64,000 nucleotides of DNA from Coniella vitis (GCA_011317545.1 WUJK01000005.1:1240001-1304000); one strand, 5' to 3'. Counted from the stretch's first letter, positions 33,531-46,369 are shown. A program made the numbers and translations. The notes: generated by a model not told the origin, from the sequence alone.

Positions 33531-34540
33531 GGAGCTGTTGGTGGTGGGTGTTTTAATTTTATTTTTTAACTGACGTTTCGTGAGAATGAGTCTGGTGCCA
33601 CTGCAGAAGAAGGAACTGCAACAGGACGTGAGAGATTTATCAAAGTCGGCCAGAGACACGCACCGTGATTTGCTGGACACGGCGAAGTATGTCGCCCGCT
33701 GGACCAAGCCTTGCGAGATGGGGTTGGAAGGATCAAATCAATAGCTGATGCCGGCTTGGGTATGACTTGCTGACCACCTCCACCTCGGCCTGGGTCGTGA
33801 TTCAACCGCATTAGCTGAAATGCATGAATCTGCAAGAGTCAGCACATGGTCTTCCCTTGCTAGCCGACATGTCTGTTTGATTGGAGGCTGAGGCAGCTCG
33901 TAATCTGGCGTGTCTCTCTCTTGTAGTCTCTGGTGCCCGCATGCTGCCCCTTGGGCTCGCACGCCACCACAGCTTCACGCCGCCCCTGTGCGCATCACCA
34001 ACCGCGGACTTGCATGGCCGGAGGCTCTTGCGTTATAGAGACGCAGTTTTGTGGCAGGCTGTACAATGACTGGGGTTGGCGAACAATGAATATCGTTCCT
34101 GAATGCTCACTCTCAGCGTACGGTGCAATAGGGCTCGTGTGGCAATCGAATTCATCCTCCGCAAATGCTGGCACACACCGGCCCTTTGCTGACGACAGGG
34201 AGGCATGCAATGTGTGTTGCATCTCATCCAAATATTGCCCAAAAGTACAGCACCTGGCCGGATGTTGCCCACTCCAGAGTCGTCGAGATCCCGCTGGATT
34301 TCTAGCCTCGCATGTCGTGCACCAGAATGTACCAAAGTGTGTCAAGAAAGCCCATCCGGAGCCGTCCCCGAGAGTGGCTGATGAAGCCCCCAAATTATAC
34401 GCCGTACAAGAGCGTCCAACAGATCTGCCAAAGGCATCAGATGGGCTTAGCCACGGGCTTAAGAGACGAGCATTCTTCCCAGCCTTCGCGCCGGCTTGGC
34501 CAAACGCACTCGACGAGATCTCTCCAGCGACAGAGCGAAA
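33531..34540. other. Divergent intergenic region between oxidase 2 and receptor 2
   Basis: About 1 kb of normal composition separates two genes that start in opposite directions, so it presumably contains both promoters. Open frames exist on both strands but show no recognisable family. I see no tandem repeat or retroelement here. Confidence 0.5.
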
Positions 34541-36237
34541 ATGGCTTCAGACACCAGTGGCATCGACCTGTGTCTCTATCCAGCAGGGACACCACCCGCT
34601 GGAGTCACGCCCAACCTGATCGACCCGGAAAGCCTTTCCTCAGCCACCTTGGCCGTGTGCATCATCCTGACAACATGGGCGGTGCTCACGGTGGCTGCTC
34701 GGTTGCTGGTCAACTGGGGGAAGCTGAACGTTGCCGACTGTAAGTCCAGCCTGCTCGCTTGAGCCGGATCCAGCCTCTTCCTTGCGGGCGTCGAGCTGTG
34801 GGCGAAGGGGGGGGAAGGAAAGCAGAGCATCACTAACGCGGGGCCCCATCGATCAGACTTCATGGGTGTCGCAGCGCTCTTGACCATCTCGTACTCGGGC
34901 CTCATCATCTCACGTGAGTTGAGAATCTGTCGGTGCGTTCCTGGCTGTAGGGCACCATTCTAACGGTGAGGAAACGCCTTCTAGTCCACAAGTATAACCG
35001 GCACCAATGGGACGTGCCAGCTTGCTGGATGACGGCGCACTATCTTCAGGTAAGTCCTTGTTCGCCTTGCGCCACCATTCTGAGCGCCTCGTTCCATGGT
35101 TCATTCGTTCAGGAAATCAAGAGCCTTGGGCACCAGTGCTGATGCGAGGCCCAACGACAGATAATCTTCTCCCATGTGACTATTGTCGGGCTAGTCCTCA
35201 TGTTTCCCAAATGGGCCATCCTCTTCATGTACCGCCAGCTCTTCTCCATCCACCGCGGCATCAAGGTGAGCGTCTGGATCGGCGTGGCGTTCTGCTTCGC
35301 CATCTACTTTCCCTCCATTCCGCTGTCTGCCATCTACGAGGCACCGCGGGCTGGCCAAAGCTGGAACTACTTTCTCGGTCACTACCCAGTGGCAAACAAG
35401 AACACCATGGAGATCTGGGGTATCATCCAGGGATCCTGCTCGGTGATTCTGGACATTTACATTTTCCTCACGCCGCTGCCGGTTCTGTCGAAGCTCCAAA
35501 TGGCCAGGAGGAAGAAGATCCAGCTGGTGGCGCTCTTTGCGACGGCCTTTTTGTAGGTTGCCCCAAGACGAACAAGGATATTCCACGGCATAACATTTGA
35601 TGCAATGCTGATGGCAGTCGAAACGCAGTGGTGTGGCCGCGAGTGCCATTGCTCTCTATTTTCGAGTCCTGTCGTACAAAACTACGGACAGCACTTGGCA
35701 TCAGGCCCAACTAGCGCTATGCGTGTAGGCTCTTTTCTTTCTTTCTTTCTTTCTTTCTTTTTTTGTTTTCCTTCTTGGCTTCCATATCCCTAGCACTATC
35801 ACAATGTCAAGCAACGCAAATGCCCCATCCTCAACACTAACCACCCCATGAACCTGGCCAGCGTGACCGAGAACAACACCGCCATCATTGTCGGCTGCAT
35901 GCCCGCCTTTGCGAGATTCGTCAAGCTCGTCTCGACCGAAATCTCCAGCAGGTGGAGCCGGTCCAAGCTGGCAGCCAGCAAAGGCAGCTCATCCGAGACC
36001 TGGGAGCCGCCCATTTCGCTGCCGCACACGATTGGCTCCTCGGACCGCAAAGCCAAAAAGCCCAGGCAGTATTACGAGCTGACGGATACCGCGCTCTTGG
36101 AGACGCAGGTCTCGGCTGTTGGGGACGGACACCGGCAGCCTCAGTTGGACGCAGATGGTATTGTGAGGACCACGGATGTGCACCAGGAGGAGTTGAGGCT
36201 TACAGCAAGAGGCACATCTGTTGAGCAGTTTGCATGA
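34541..36237 (+). CDS. PTH11-like / rhodopsin-domain seven-TM receptor 2
   Basis: Six exons are proposed: 34541-34739, 34857-34913, 34985-35049, 35161-35552, 35629-35724 and 35862-36237, encoding 394 aa. Splice sites are GT-AG and phases close. Transmembrane blocks include SATLAVCIILTTWAVLTVAA, FMGVAALLTISYSGLIIS, VSVWIGVAFCFAIYFPSIPL and SVILDIYIFLTPLPVL. The helix-to-tail transition TENNTAIIVGCMPAFARFVK is typical of this fungal membrane family. The tail of about 100 residues is Ser/Lys-rich. Exon and domain layout parallel receptor 1 at 5061-6673, but sequence identity looks low. The acceptor at 35628 and donor at 35725 are the least certain junctions. Intron 5 contains a (TTTC)n tract. 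A plasma-membrane sensor role is inferred from the family; the ligand is unknown. Confidence 0.82.
35731..35772 (+). repeat. (TTTC)n microsatellite in intron 5
   Basis: About seven TTTC units followed by a T run lie in the last intron of receptor 2, upstream of the acceptor at 35860-35861. The tract could act as an extended polypyrimidine region. Confidence 0.85.
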
Positions 36238-36669
36238 TTTGGACGCGGGGCGAAAACGTGCATTTTGGTTCAAGTGTAAGTGTATTACGTGAAGGATGAT
36301 TGCCAAGAAATGTAATGTGATAATGTGAAAATGTGAAAATGTGAAAATGTAATCTGCATGCATCATCTTATGCGCAAAGCAACGAACGTTCCATGCTTCC
36401 GTTTCGAAAATCTGCTGAATAGGTTAAAGAGCATTCAACTGGGCATATTCGCTCTCTGCAGAAAATTCATCGGCATAGAACCCGCAAAAAGGAGCATGAC
36501 AGTCGTTATGACCGCTTTGATGCCGTCATTAAATCTTTACAGGGACATGATATCAAGTGATATCTTGCCAAGCTCTCGTACGGTACAGCTGCCGCGTGCT
36601 ATTCTCGATAGCCCCTCCCACTCCTCATTCCGACCAAACACACATTCTCTTCCGATGCGTCTCGATTCA
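36238..36669. other. Convergent 3' intergenic with ATGTGAAA repeat
   Basis: This 430-bp stretch lies between the ends of receptor 2 and the SDR gene. At about 36313-36352 there are three to four copies of the 8-bp unit ATGTGAAA. No gene is seen. Confidence 0.6.
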
Positions 36670-37906
36670 TCACTGCCAGTTTGCAAGCACTGTCTCGCCT
36701 TCCTGCAACCCGGCGTGTTTTATAGTCTCCTTCCAAACAAACTGGCACTTCGCGGCATCCTTGGCCTCTTTGCTTGTCTCGAAACGCTTTCTTCCGTTAA
36801 AGTACAATCCTTTTGGTGCGGCTCCGCCCTCGCCCACTGCGCCAAATGCAGCTTCCAGCACGTCTCGTCCAGAGCGTGACGGCGCCCGTACGGTATCTCC
36901 GTCGGGCTTGAGCCATAGAACCAAGGGGTAGATGACCTGGAAGATGACGACGCGGATAAACCACGGCGCGTGCCGCTGCAATCCACTGACCATGGTCCCG
37001 GGGTCAACGCCGACGACGCTGATGTTTTGCAATGTGGGTTCTTGGTTTAGGCGCTGCTGCAACTCGTGAAGCAGCATGGTGAGGTAGAGCTTGGCCGCGC
37101 CGTAGCGCCGGGCTCCGCTGCGGAACGAAGGGTCTTCAGAAGCCGGGCTCCAGGCTCCTCTGGCCACCATAATGAAGCCGGCCGTGTCCGCAGGGACGAG
37201 CTGGTGGTATTTCTCATCGGCAAACGACTTGCTGCGGTCGTTGCGGGGATCGTGCGGGCTTGGAACCAAGAACAGAAAAGGTGTTGACTTTAGCAAACTG
37301 TCTCTTGAGCATCTTGTTGATGCAAGCGAGATGGATCACTTACTCGTGGACTTGGCTGCCAACAATCACAATGCGACCAGCCTCTTGATCGATACTTTGG
37401 AGCAAAAGCAAGGTCAGGAGCCAGTGGCCCAAGTAGTTGGCTGCAAATGTAGTGTCCAGGCCTTCTTTGGTCCATGACTGCTTGCCGAAATCCTGGAAGC
37501 CTGCAGCAAGAACGAGAGCGCGAATCGGCGGCACTTCTTTCGCGGAGACGCGGGCCTAGCGATCAAGCGTTTTCGTGTCTGTTAGCATAGGCCATTCAGC
37601 CATTCATTACCAGTCGCACGGACGACACGAGCCAGAAGGGGATAACTGAACATTGATCTCGGCAGCCACCTGTCGCACGTTGTCCAGGTCAGTCAGATCG
37701 AGGGAGACGACTTCATACTTGTGGACTGGCGCGGAAGAACTGTTGTCAAGGGCGGCCGCCAGTGCTGGCGCGTTGCCAGCGTCCCGCACCGTGTAGATGC
37801 CATGGTAAGCTGCTAGCCCACTGCTCGAGCCTATCTGCGCTGCAATAGAGCTGCCAAGCGTGCCGTTGGCACCGGTGACCAAGATGGTTCCTTTAGCGGT
37901 GGTCAT
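36670..37906 (-). CDS. Short-chain dehydrogenase/reductase
   Basis: Three exons are proposed: 37906-37652, 37555-37344 and 37258-36670, encoding 351 aa. The Rossmann fold starts at once with ILVTGANGTLGSSIA (TGxxxGxG). NAG-equivalent and core motifs are VLAAG and ANYLGHWLL. The catalytic pair is YGAAK (Tyr207, Lys211). Junctions restore AAEIN-ARVSAKEVPPIRAL and GSQVHD-PHDPRNDR. The first donor (GTTCAG) is non-consensus, but the join matches the family pattern. The C-terminal part has a hydrophobic helix (VVIFQVIYPLVLWL) that may associate with membranes. It is probably an NAD(P)-dependent oxidoreductase of the large fungal SDR group. Substrate unknown; it could act with the neighbouring P450 and FAD oxidase. 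Confidence 0.88.
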
Positions 37907-38576
37907 GTTAGACTAGCAGAAGTGGCTGATGGATCCTATGTTTTGAACAAGACCCTGGGCTTGAACGAAAGAGGAGCAAAGTAAGGTCAAGGAATGTCTG
38001 GAAAGGGCAAGGTTATTTGGGGCAGCACGTCTCTTAGTGGGAACGGTAGGTAGGCAGGGTTATATGTTTTTTTATCATAGATAATTTTTGGAATACTTCT
38101 AAATACATTGTAAAAATAACGTTATAATTGCTTTAACGTTTGTATATAAAATAAAATAATTAATATTAAATTTAATAAAGTTTATATTAAAAAATCTATA
38201 ATTTTCAATTTTATTTTTATAATATTTTAAATTTATTATTTTATAATTTAGTTATAATAAACTTATATATAATAGAATTTATTTAACTTTAAATAGAATA
38301 ATAAATTTTTACTTTGAAGAATTTTCCTCTTAAATCAAAATTTACTTCAATAATCCAATTCTATTCATTGGATATATGGAGATTCTATACGAGCTAGAAG
38401 TGTAATGTATGCGTCCGTAATTTATTAGCGTAATTTATCTACCATGGCACATTCATAGATCCTTTTGCACTTCTCGTCTTCAAAAATCCAACGTAGTATT
38501 CCGTTCTTTCATAACGCTATCTCAAAATAAAGAGCCACTGTAATCATTGTCAGGCATTCACTATTCGGAGAATCAT
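37907..38576. other. SDR promoter region plus AT-rich insert
   Basis: Bases 37907 to about 38060 are normal. A TA-rich block of about 270 bp (38070-38340) follows without recognisable structure and is probably a small decayed repeat. The remainder is 3' flanking sequence of the P450. Confidence 0.5.
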
Positions 38577-40588
38577 CTATACATTCTTCCTCGGTGTCAG
38601 CCGCACCCTGAAATCGTCGCCTTCTCTGATGGACATTGTCCCTAGCACAGGTCTCCCCTCGTCCGCGCGGGGAAATGCGGGACGGCCCACTAGCTCCACG
38701 TCGAACCGTCGAAGAAGTGTGGCCACAAAGGTAGTCACGGAGTAGCGCGCCAGGAACCGACCGCTGCACATGGTCTTTCCTCCCCCAAAGGGCCGCCAAG
38801 AGGAGCTGCGAGCCAGGTTGGAGCTGGTGTTGTTGTAGGTGTCCTTGGCCCCGCTTCCCGCTCCCGGCACTAGCCAGCGCTCTGGCCGAAACTGGTCAGG
38901 CTCCGGGCCAAAAGTGGTGCTGTCAAAGTGCAGCAGCCGGTGCGGCACCATGACCCGATGGCCCTTGCGCATGAGCTTGTTGCCAATGACGGTGTCCTGA
39001 GTCACCAGCCGCACGGAAGCCGCCCAGCCAGATATGCGCAGGGTCTCGTGCCAGATGGCGTCGACCTGCGGGCATCGCGTGGGATCCTGAATCACAAACG
39101 GGTCGACCAAAGTGCTTCCATCAAAGGCGGCCGAAGTCTCTTCGCGGTACACTGCTATCAACTCGGGGTGGAAAAGCAGGTAGGCGAGGACCCAGAATAC
39201 CGTCTTGCGTGTGTTTGTGTTGATGCTGCCATGGGAGATTTGTCTTCGTCAGCTTGTACGCTTCAGCAAGGAGACACAGCAACGAGCTGGAGCAGGCTCC
39301 AATGAATTGAGATAGGGAGAAATACGCAAGATAAAGATGAAACATGACCACGGCCAGGTTGCGGTTGTCCAAGCCCAGGGCCCGCATCTCGTCTTCCATG
39401 GCGTTGATGAGCCAAGCTGCACCTTCACGCCTTCGCGCCTGCGGCTCCTCAAAGTACTTTTGCAACGATGCGATGACCTTGCTCCGGGGTACGGTCATGT
39501 CCTTGGACAAGAAAGCGGGGTACTGGTAAAGCATCTTCCAGATGAGCTCGTCAAAGATCAAGAAATTCATGGGCAGCTCCGGGTCCAGCTGCGCGAGCAA
39601 TTCCCCAAAGTAGACGTCCTGTCCCATCTGGATAAAGTACTCGGAGCACCATTGATACAGCGGCACTTCAACGCTTGCAGACTGGTGTGTGACGGCGGAC
39701 GGGCTCGCAGAGATGTCGCGCAGATTCACATGGCTGTCAATCCATCCTTGCACCTCCTTCTGCAATGTCACGAGGCTGTCGCCCGGTTGCAACTGGTGGG
39801 CGTGCATGCGCTGCGCCAGGACGCCCAAGGACTCACCGAGTGGGTTAGGGAAGCCAGCTTTGTCGGTGGGAAGAGGCGAATATATGTTTTGGATGATGCC
39901 CTCGTCGTTGCCATTGATCCTCATCAAGCCCTGTACAAAGTCTTCGAAGGACAAGGTCTCCGTGTTCTTGTACACTTCGGCCGAGTGCTTTGCCTGGGTC
40001 ACCACATAGAAGGTCATGCCAAAGGCCGTCAAGGCGAAGGGCTCTTTGGTGTCACCAAGCTGACTTCTGTTGCTCGATATCGGTGAGTAGGTAGGCTTCT
40101 GCTTTGCTTCCTATCCCCATTTCTTCTTCTCATTCTCTCTCATTTTCACTTCCCCCCTTGCTTGTACTCACAGTGCCATTTAGGAGGTTCTATGTTGGGA
40201 GTCAAAACTTACCTCGCCCTAGCAATCAGACCATTTGAATCGAGAAAGAATGCCCGTCCGTGACCTGCAAAAAATACATTTTCAGGTTCCAAGACCGGCC
40301 GTGTAATGGTGAGTAGCACTAACCCAAAGCTGGGACGAGATCCAGTTAGCTCATGTAGCAAGAGAAACCGCAAACCAGTAGAGGCTTACCTGGAACCCAG
40401 TACGGAAGTTCTTTAGGATGGTTGGGGCACAGTAATGGAACAAGTTTGAACCTCCAGACTCGCCACACCAGGAGCGCGAATATCATGCATGTTACAATCT
40501 TGATGAAGAGGCTGTCGTGAAATAAAGCCGCCAACTCATGAGTCATCAAAGCCTGCTTTCCGGTCGCGACGGTAGCCGAGAATGACAT
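38577..40588 (-). CDS. Cytochrome P450, CYP7/CYP8-like, with microexon
   Basis: Five exons are proposed: 40588-40390, 40329-40324, 40264-40213, 40066-39326 and 39225-38577, encoding 548 aa. The second is a 6-nt exon (CTTTGG). Only its inclusion restores PYWVPALGHGRAFFLDSNG, matching the usual proline-rich hinge. Other joins give DTKEPFALTAFGMTFYVV and HLYLAINTNTRKTVFWVLAY. An N-terminal anchor (IVTCMIFALLVWRVW) predicts an ER location. The K-helix has ETLR and the heme loop is FGGGKTMCSGR, with Cys near residue 486. The I-helix lacks the AGxD/E-T oxygen-activation motif and reads INTNTRKT, as in P450s related to oxysterol 7-alpha-hydroxylase and prostacyclin synthase. That may mean unusual chemistry. 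It lies next to the SDR on the same strand. Confidence 0.87.
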
Positions 40589-41004
40589 GATGGCATCAAT
40601 TCAAGACTAATCTCAGCCTTATCGTTGTTAGATGTTCAACAGAGAGAAGAAGTCATCAACCCATGTTCACGACTTGAAGAAGGTGCTAGTAGCTCTAATA
40701 AAAAGAATATATAGGCATGTAAGTTAGCGTCGTCGTATTATTAGAGTTTTTTTTCCTCTCATAACTACGCTCGATACATGTTAAGCCGAATGTCAGACTT
40801 GTCACCAATTCGTGACTTGCCAGCGTTCCACTGATTCAGAAGAATAGCACGAATATTCAAACGATTATTCAAGGAGTATATATTATAACAATAACTTGAC
40901 CCTAAACTAGCAAATATACTATTAGCTAAGTAATAAGCTTTTCGTAAGCTCTTTTATTTCCTATTTTTCTATTTATACTCTATGATATTTAATAAAATAT
41001 ATAG
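40589..41004. other. P450 promoter region grading into AT-rich sequence
   Basis: No gene is seen. Bases 40589 to about 40870 have normal composition upstream of the P450 ATG. The rest is AT-rich up to the target duplication TATAG at 41000-41004. Confidence 0.5.
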
Positions 41005-41808
41005 TATTATAACCCACGGTTATACAGGTTATAAGAACGGGCTAACGCAATAAGCGCCCAACGGACGGAATTATAACAGACCGTTAGGATCTCTTATATA
41101 ACAAAGTTATATAAGATAACGTAATTAGGGTTAGGGTTAGTTACTAAGATTACGGTAATTAAGGTAATCGGATTATAACGGTTACGGTAATTACGGTAAC
41201 TAGATTATAGACTTAGAAGTAATCTAATAGAATAACGGAAGGATATAAAGACGATAGATTTCCTAGCTATTAGATAGTTTTCCTTATAGTCTTTAGTTAT
41301 AAATCTAAATATTACTTTTAGTAATAGGGTAATCCCTATAAACAAGTATCGAGAGAGCGTTCGTAGTTTCGATCCCAATTTCTATTATTAACTAACTTAA
41401 GGAGAGAAGTAAGAATAGTATCTATATAGCGGCGCGAGAGCTGCTCTTAAGTAGCTCTTACGTTTAGGATCTACCTATAGATAGAGTTTTCTATAGGTCT
41501 ACTATCGATACGGGTCCTATTACCGATAGTCTTTTATACGGCTTATAAGCTACTCGGGAGACGCTCTTGTTTAGCGCTTATATAATACTAGTCTCTAGAC
41601 GAGAAGGGAATATACTAACTAAGGCTTCGTGCCCTAGTATACCGAAGCCGTGTATTTACCCGTGGGCCTGTGATAATCCCTTTTAATCTCTTATAATACT
41701 TAATATTATATAGAAATATACGAAGACTTAAAGGTATATTTCCCCCTCCTACTAATATATAACTTATAGGTACTTTTAGAGTTAGGGATTTAGGTAAGGA
41801 TTATTATA
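41005..41808 (+). repeat. 5' LTR of A3, split by a solo LTR-B
   Basis: Without the insert at 41337-41675 and its ATCCC duplication, the LTR is 460 bp, equal to the 3' LTR. It carries TTAGGGTTAGGGTTAG at 41125-41140 and a core with repeated TACGGTAAT-like units, different from the cores of A1 and A2. Confidence 0.92.
41337..41675 (-). repeat. Solo LTR-B inside the LTR of A3
   Basis: This is a 339-bp solo LTR from TATAAAC to CCTGTGATA, flanked by ATCCC (41332-41336 and 41676-41680). The strand is assigned from the minus coding direction of the full family-B element. It is visibly less RIP-mutated than the LTR it sits in. Confidence 0.93.
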
Positions 41809-41999
41809 TTTTTATAACTCTTATTTAGGATAGTTTATATATACCTCTTAGGTAGTATTAAGTATAATATTTAACTATAATATTAATAATTCTAGCCCCC
41901 TTAATAGTTAATTAAACTTAGAATACTAATTAGTAACTCTTAACTATTATTAATATACTTATTATATATATTATAGAACTTAAGGCTCGAGGAAATATT

Positions 42000-44900
42000 A
42001 GCGAAACTCCTAATAAGCCTTTTAAAATAGAGAAGCCTAAGGTTTATTATAGATAAGAAGACGATATTTAACCTTTTATTATAGCCCTTAGAGCTTACTT
42101 CTAGTACTATTAATAGTAATTCCCTATTAAAGCTAAGAAAGTAAAATTCGTAGCTAATAGGCTTAAAGGCGATATACTTATATAATTTAAATTTATTCTA
42201 CGAAATTTCCTAGAATTCGATATAGAAGAGATTAGAGAAGATAAGACTAAGGAACTCTTTATATTATTCGAAACCTTCGCCTAGATATTTAAGGAAACCT
42301 TTAGAAACCCTAACGAAAAGTATAATATAGAATATAAGATCTCCTAACTTAAGTAAACTAAGTTAATATCGTATTATATAGCGCTCTTCCGGTAGATTAT
42401 ATTATATCTCTATTAAGATAATAAACCCCTTCTAATAATCTATTATAATAAACTTAAAGAATCTATTAAAGATAAACTATATAAAATACCCCGATTAGAG
42501 ATATTTATAGAATTCGTAGTAATAATAATAGTTATTAATAATTATAATTAGGAAAGGAATTAGGAATAATAAGGAAGGTAAAGACCTATTATTAACTTTA
42601 TACCTAGGGCTAATACCGGAAAATAATACTAATAATTACCTTAACGCTTTATACTCCGATAGAATAATTATTACGGAATAATAATTAATAGTATAATATA
42701 CTTAAGCCCTATAAAGCTTAATATAGCTTAAAGGAAACCTATAAGTAAGGAATACTTTAACTATAATAGGATAGGCTATTTTATATAAGAATACCGATAA
42801 CCTAAGAAACTTAGAGAATTTAAGAAAATCCCCGAAGGACGATAAGCTAATATTATAATATATAAGACTACGGATTCTACTCCTAGCTAAAACTAGCTTT
42901 TAGAATAAATATCGGATAACTCCGATTATAAACTCCTTAATTAGATATTCTATTATAAGGATAATTATATAATATACCCTTCGGTAAAGTAAGGCTTAGG
43001 ATAGTTCTCTTAGAAACTTTATAAGGAATAATAAATTATAATTACCTAAAGAATACCCCTCCTTACGGATAATAATTTATTCGAAAGACTAGTAATAGAG
43101 TAATAAGCTTAGCTTATTAAGGAATACCCCTATTAGTATAATATAGAAGGATATAAACTACCTAATAAAATAGAAATTATATAAAGTAATATCGCGGAAA
43201 TTACGGAATAATAGGAAACGCTTAATATTAATTAGGATATTAGCGCTTAAACTATTAACGAAGAAATAAGCTTAGAGTTAGAAAGCTTTATAAATAAAGA
43301 TATCGATAAAGGAGATATATATTACTTTATCTATAGTATTATACTTAAAGAACTATTTAGAATAATAACCTATTAAGATAAAACCCCCCTTATTTAAGAA
43401 GATATACGAATTAATTATCTCTACGAAGAATATTATTAGATTATATAATTTACTTATATTATATATAATTATAAATAATACTTTAAATATAAGGTAATTA
43501 ATAAATAATTCCCTATATATAAGATAGGGTATAGTATTATTGCTTACGATAACGATAATAGCGATTATTATAAAGTACTTAAAATAAAAAGAAATTACGC
43601 TAGGATTAGCCTTATATATAATACCCCCTACGAATATATTACGCGATAAATACGATAATACTAATATATAATACCTTAGTACATACTTTACGTATAAGAG
43701 AAAGTACTTAATTAGTATAAAATATACGAATAGAAATAAAGGGAAAAACTTATAAAACCTATATATATAGAACCTATATACTATAGCTTTTATAAGCGCG
43801 CCGATTATATAGAATACCTAGCGGATAAAGCGTATACCTATTATAACCTTAAGGATAATTAGCCCGGAGTATAAACTCCCTATACGGAAGAAGAAAACTA
43901 AGCGCGCTTATAGCGATAGGCTATAATATATATATAATATAGAATATAATAAGCTAAGAACTTAGTATAAATAGTAGCCCTTAGAATATAATAAGAATAA
44001 TAGAACCTAAAAAGTAAGGATCGCTTATAAAGGATAATAAGCGATTAGGATTTACGATAAAGTCCTTTTATATAATAGATAGCTTAATATACGAATATTT
44101 AAAAATCGTAGTACGAATTAATAATAAAAACTATATAATACTCCTAGATAGCGGAGTATAAGGAAGCTTTATATCCTTAAGCGTTATTAATAGAGAATAG
44201 ATACCTTAAAAGAAGAAGATAAAACCCTATAAACTTAGTATTATAAAAGATATAGAAATTACTTATAGCTAAAGTATTATTAATATAGAATCTAATTAAT
44301 TATTAATTACGATCTATAGATATATAATACTTATAAACTTCGATATTACGGATACTATATAATATAAGCTAATTTTAAATATATTATAATTAAGAAAGGA
44401 AAATCCTCGAATCGATTAAACTAATAGCTATATTTCCTAGGATAAAGCGGATACTTAGAAAACGGTTATAATTAAAAACGTAAGATCGGATTTAATTACT
44501 AAGCGGTATTTAGATAATAGAGGCTTAAACGAATTTATATATACCTTTAAATCGAGAAGAATTATAATAACGGTTAATTACGGAAACGATTACCCTTAAT
44601 AACTTATAGAGAAGAATCTAGCGATAGTTAATATCTAATAGAAGAAGGGATATAGTAGATTAGGATACGATATAATAGAATTCTATAGATAATAGGATAT
44701 ATTATCGCGGTAAGTTTAAGAAGGAATTAAGTATATATAACGATATCTCCTTATAATAGTAATTATATAAAACGAAGATATATTTAAAGACCTCTCCGGT
44801 ATATTAGAAGAATATCGGAAGTTTATAAAACTATTTTAAGGAAAATTCGATAATAGCTTATTAGAATATAGCCTATATAATTACGAGATCCTATTTAAAG

Positions 44901-45833
44901 AAGGAGAATAATTAAAGTTCTTTCCTATCTATAGATTAGATAAGGATAAACTTAAAGTATTTAGAGAATATATCGACGAAAACCTTAAGAAAGGCTATAT
45001 TAAACCTTTATATTTACTAGTAGGATACCTAATCCTATTTATATTAAAGAAAAACGGTAAACTACGATTATACGTTAATTATCGATAACTTAATAATATT
45101 ATAATTAAGAATCGATACCCCTTACCTCTCTTTAAAGAACTTAGAGATAGATTTAAAGGAGCCTAATAGTTTATAGCCCTCGACCTTAAAGAAGGATATA
45201 TATATATCCGTATTAAACCCGGAGAAGAATAGAAAATAGCGTTTAAAATACGCTACGGATATTTCGAATATCTTATTATACTATTCGGATTTACTAACGC
45301 CCCTATATTATTCTAGGAAATAATAAACTTTATTTTATATAAATACCTTAATTATTTTATAATCGTTTATTTAGATAATATCCTTATTTACTTAAAAAAT
45401 ATTCGAAGAATATTAGAAATACGTTATAATAATCCTATAAATTCTTTAAAATAATAAGATTTTAATAAAGCCTATTAAATATAACTAGAATATTTAAGAA
45501 GTTAACTACTTTAGATATATTATTATATTAGGGTATATACGAATATAGAAAGATGAAGTATAAATAGTTAAAGATTAGCCTATATTATATAATATTAAGG
45601 ATATTAGAGCCTTTTTAGGCTATATTAACTTCTACCGATAATTTATTAAGAACTATAGTAATATTATAATACTACTTATAAAACTTACGAAAAAAGATAT
45701 TACCTTTAATTAGAATAAATACGTATAAAGAGTCTTTAATATAATTAAGAACGTAATTATATTAGAACTAATCCTAATCGAAGTAGATTAAGATAAAGTT
45801 TTCAAAATCGAGATAAATATATTAGATTATATA
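42000..45833 (+). pseudogene. gag-pol relic of A3, part 1
   Basis: It contains gag with a mutated zinc knuckle near 42755, protease with LLDSG near 44145, and reverse transcriptase from about 44890 to 45640. The RT catalytic motif itself is damaged, YLDN replacing YLDD near 45375. The frame breaks at 45833, where element B1 is inserted, and continues at 53630. Confidence 0.85.
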
Positions 45834-46172
45834 TATAAACGGGTATCGAGAGAGCGTTCGTAGTTTCGATCCCAATTTCTATTATTAACTAACTTAAGGA
45901 GAGAAGTAAGGGTAATATCTATATAGCGGTACGAGAGCTGCTCTTAAGTAGCTCTTATATTTAGAATCCACCCGTAGATAGAGTTTTCTATAAGTCTACC
46001 GTCGATATAGGTCTTATTACCGATAGTCTTTTATATAGCTTATAAGCTACTCGGAAAATACTCTTATTTAGCACTTATATAATACTAGTCTCTAGACGAG
46101 AAGGGAATATACTAATTAAGGCTTTATACCCTAGTATACCGAAGCTATATATTTACCTATAGGCTTATAATA
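45834..46172 (-). repeat. 3' LTR of element B1
   Basis: It begins TATAAACGGGTATCGAGAG and ends GCTTATAATA on the plus strand. The polypurine tract of the minus-strand element lies directly beside it at 46173-46181. Confidence 0.92.
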
Positions 46173-46369
46173 TTACCCCCCTACTTAGGCTAAACGCCCT
46201 CCTATAGAGCTATATATAATATAATAGCTACCTAAAAAGTATAATAATACGATACCGCTATACCCGCTTACCCTATTAAAGGAGCCTTATCCTTATATCT
46301 AGCGAGTATAAAAGGAATCTTATATCCGTAGAGCTCCCTTTAACCTAGCTTTCGGCGAGTTTATAAGTT

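Noticed and set aside
33933..34619. Long open frame (228 codons) upstream of and overlapping the start of receptor 2
   Set aside because: It has no ATG-supported family similarity, its composition is that of a chance frame, and it overlaps exon 1 of a better-supported gene in another frame.
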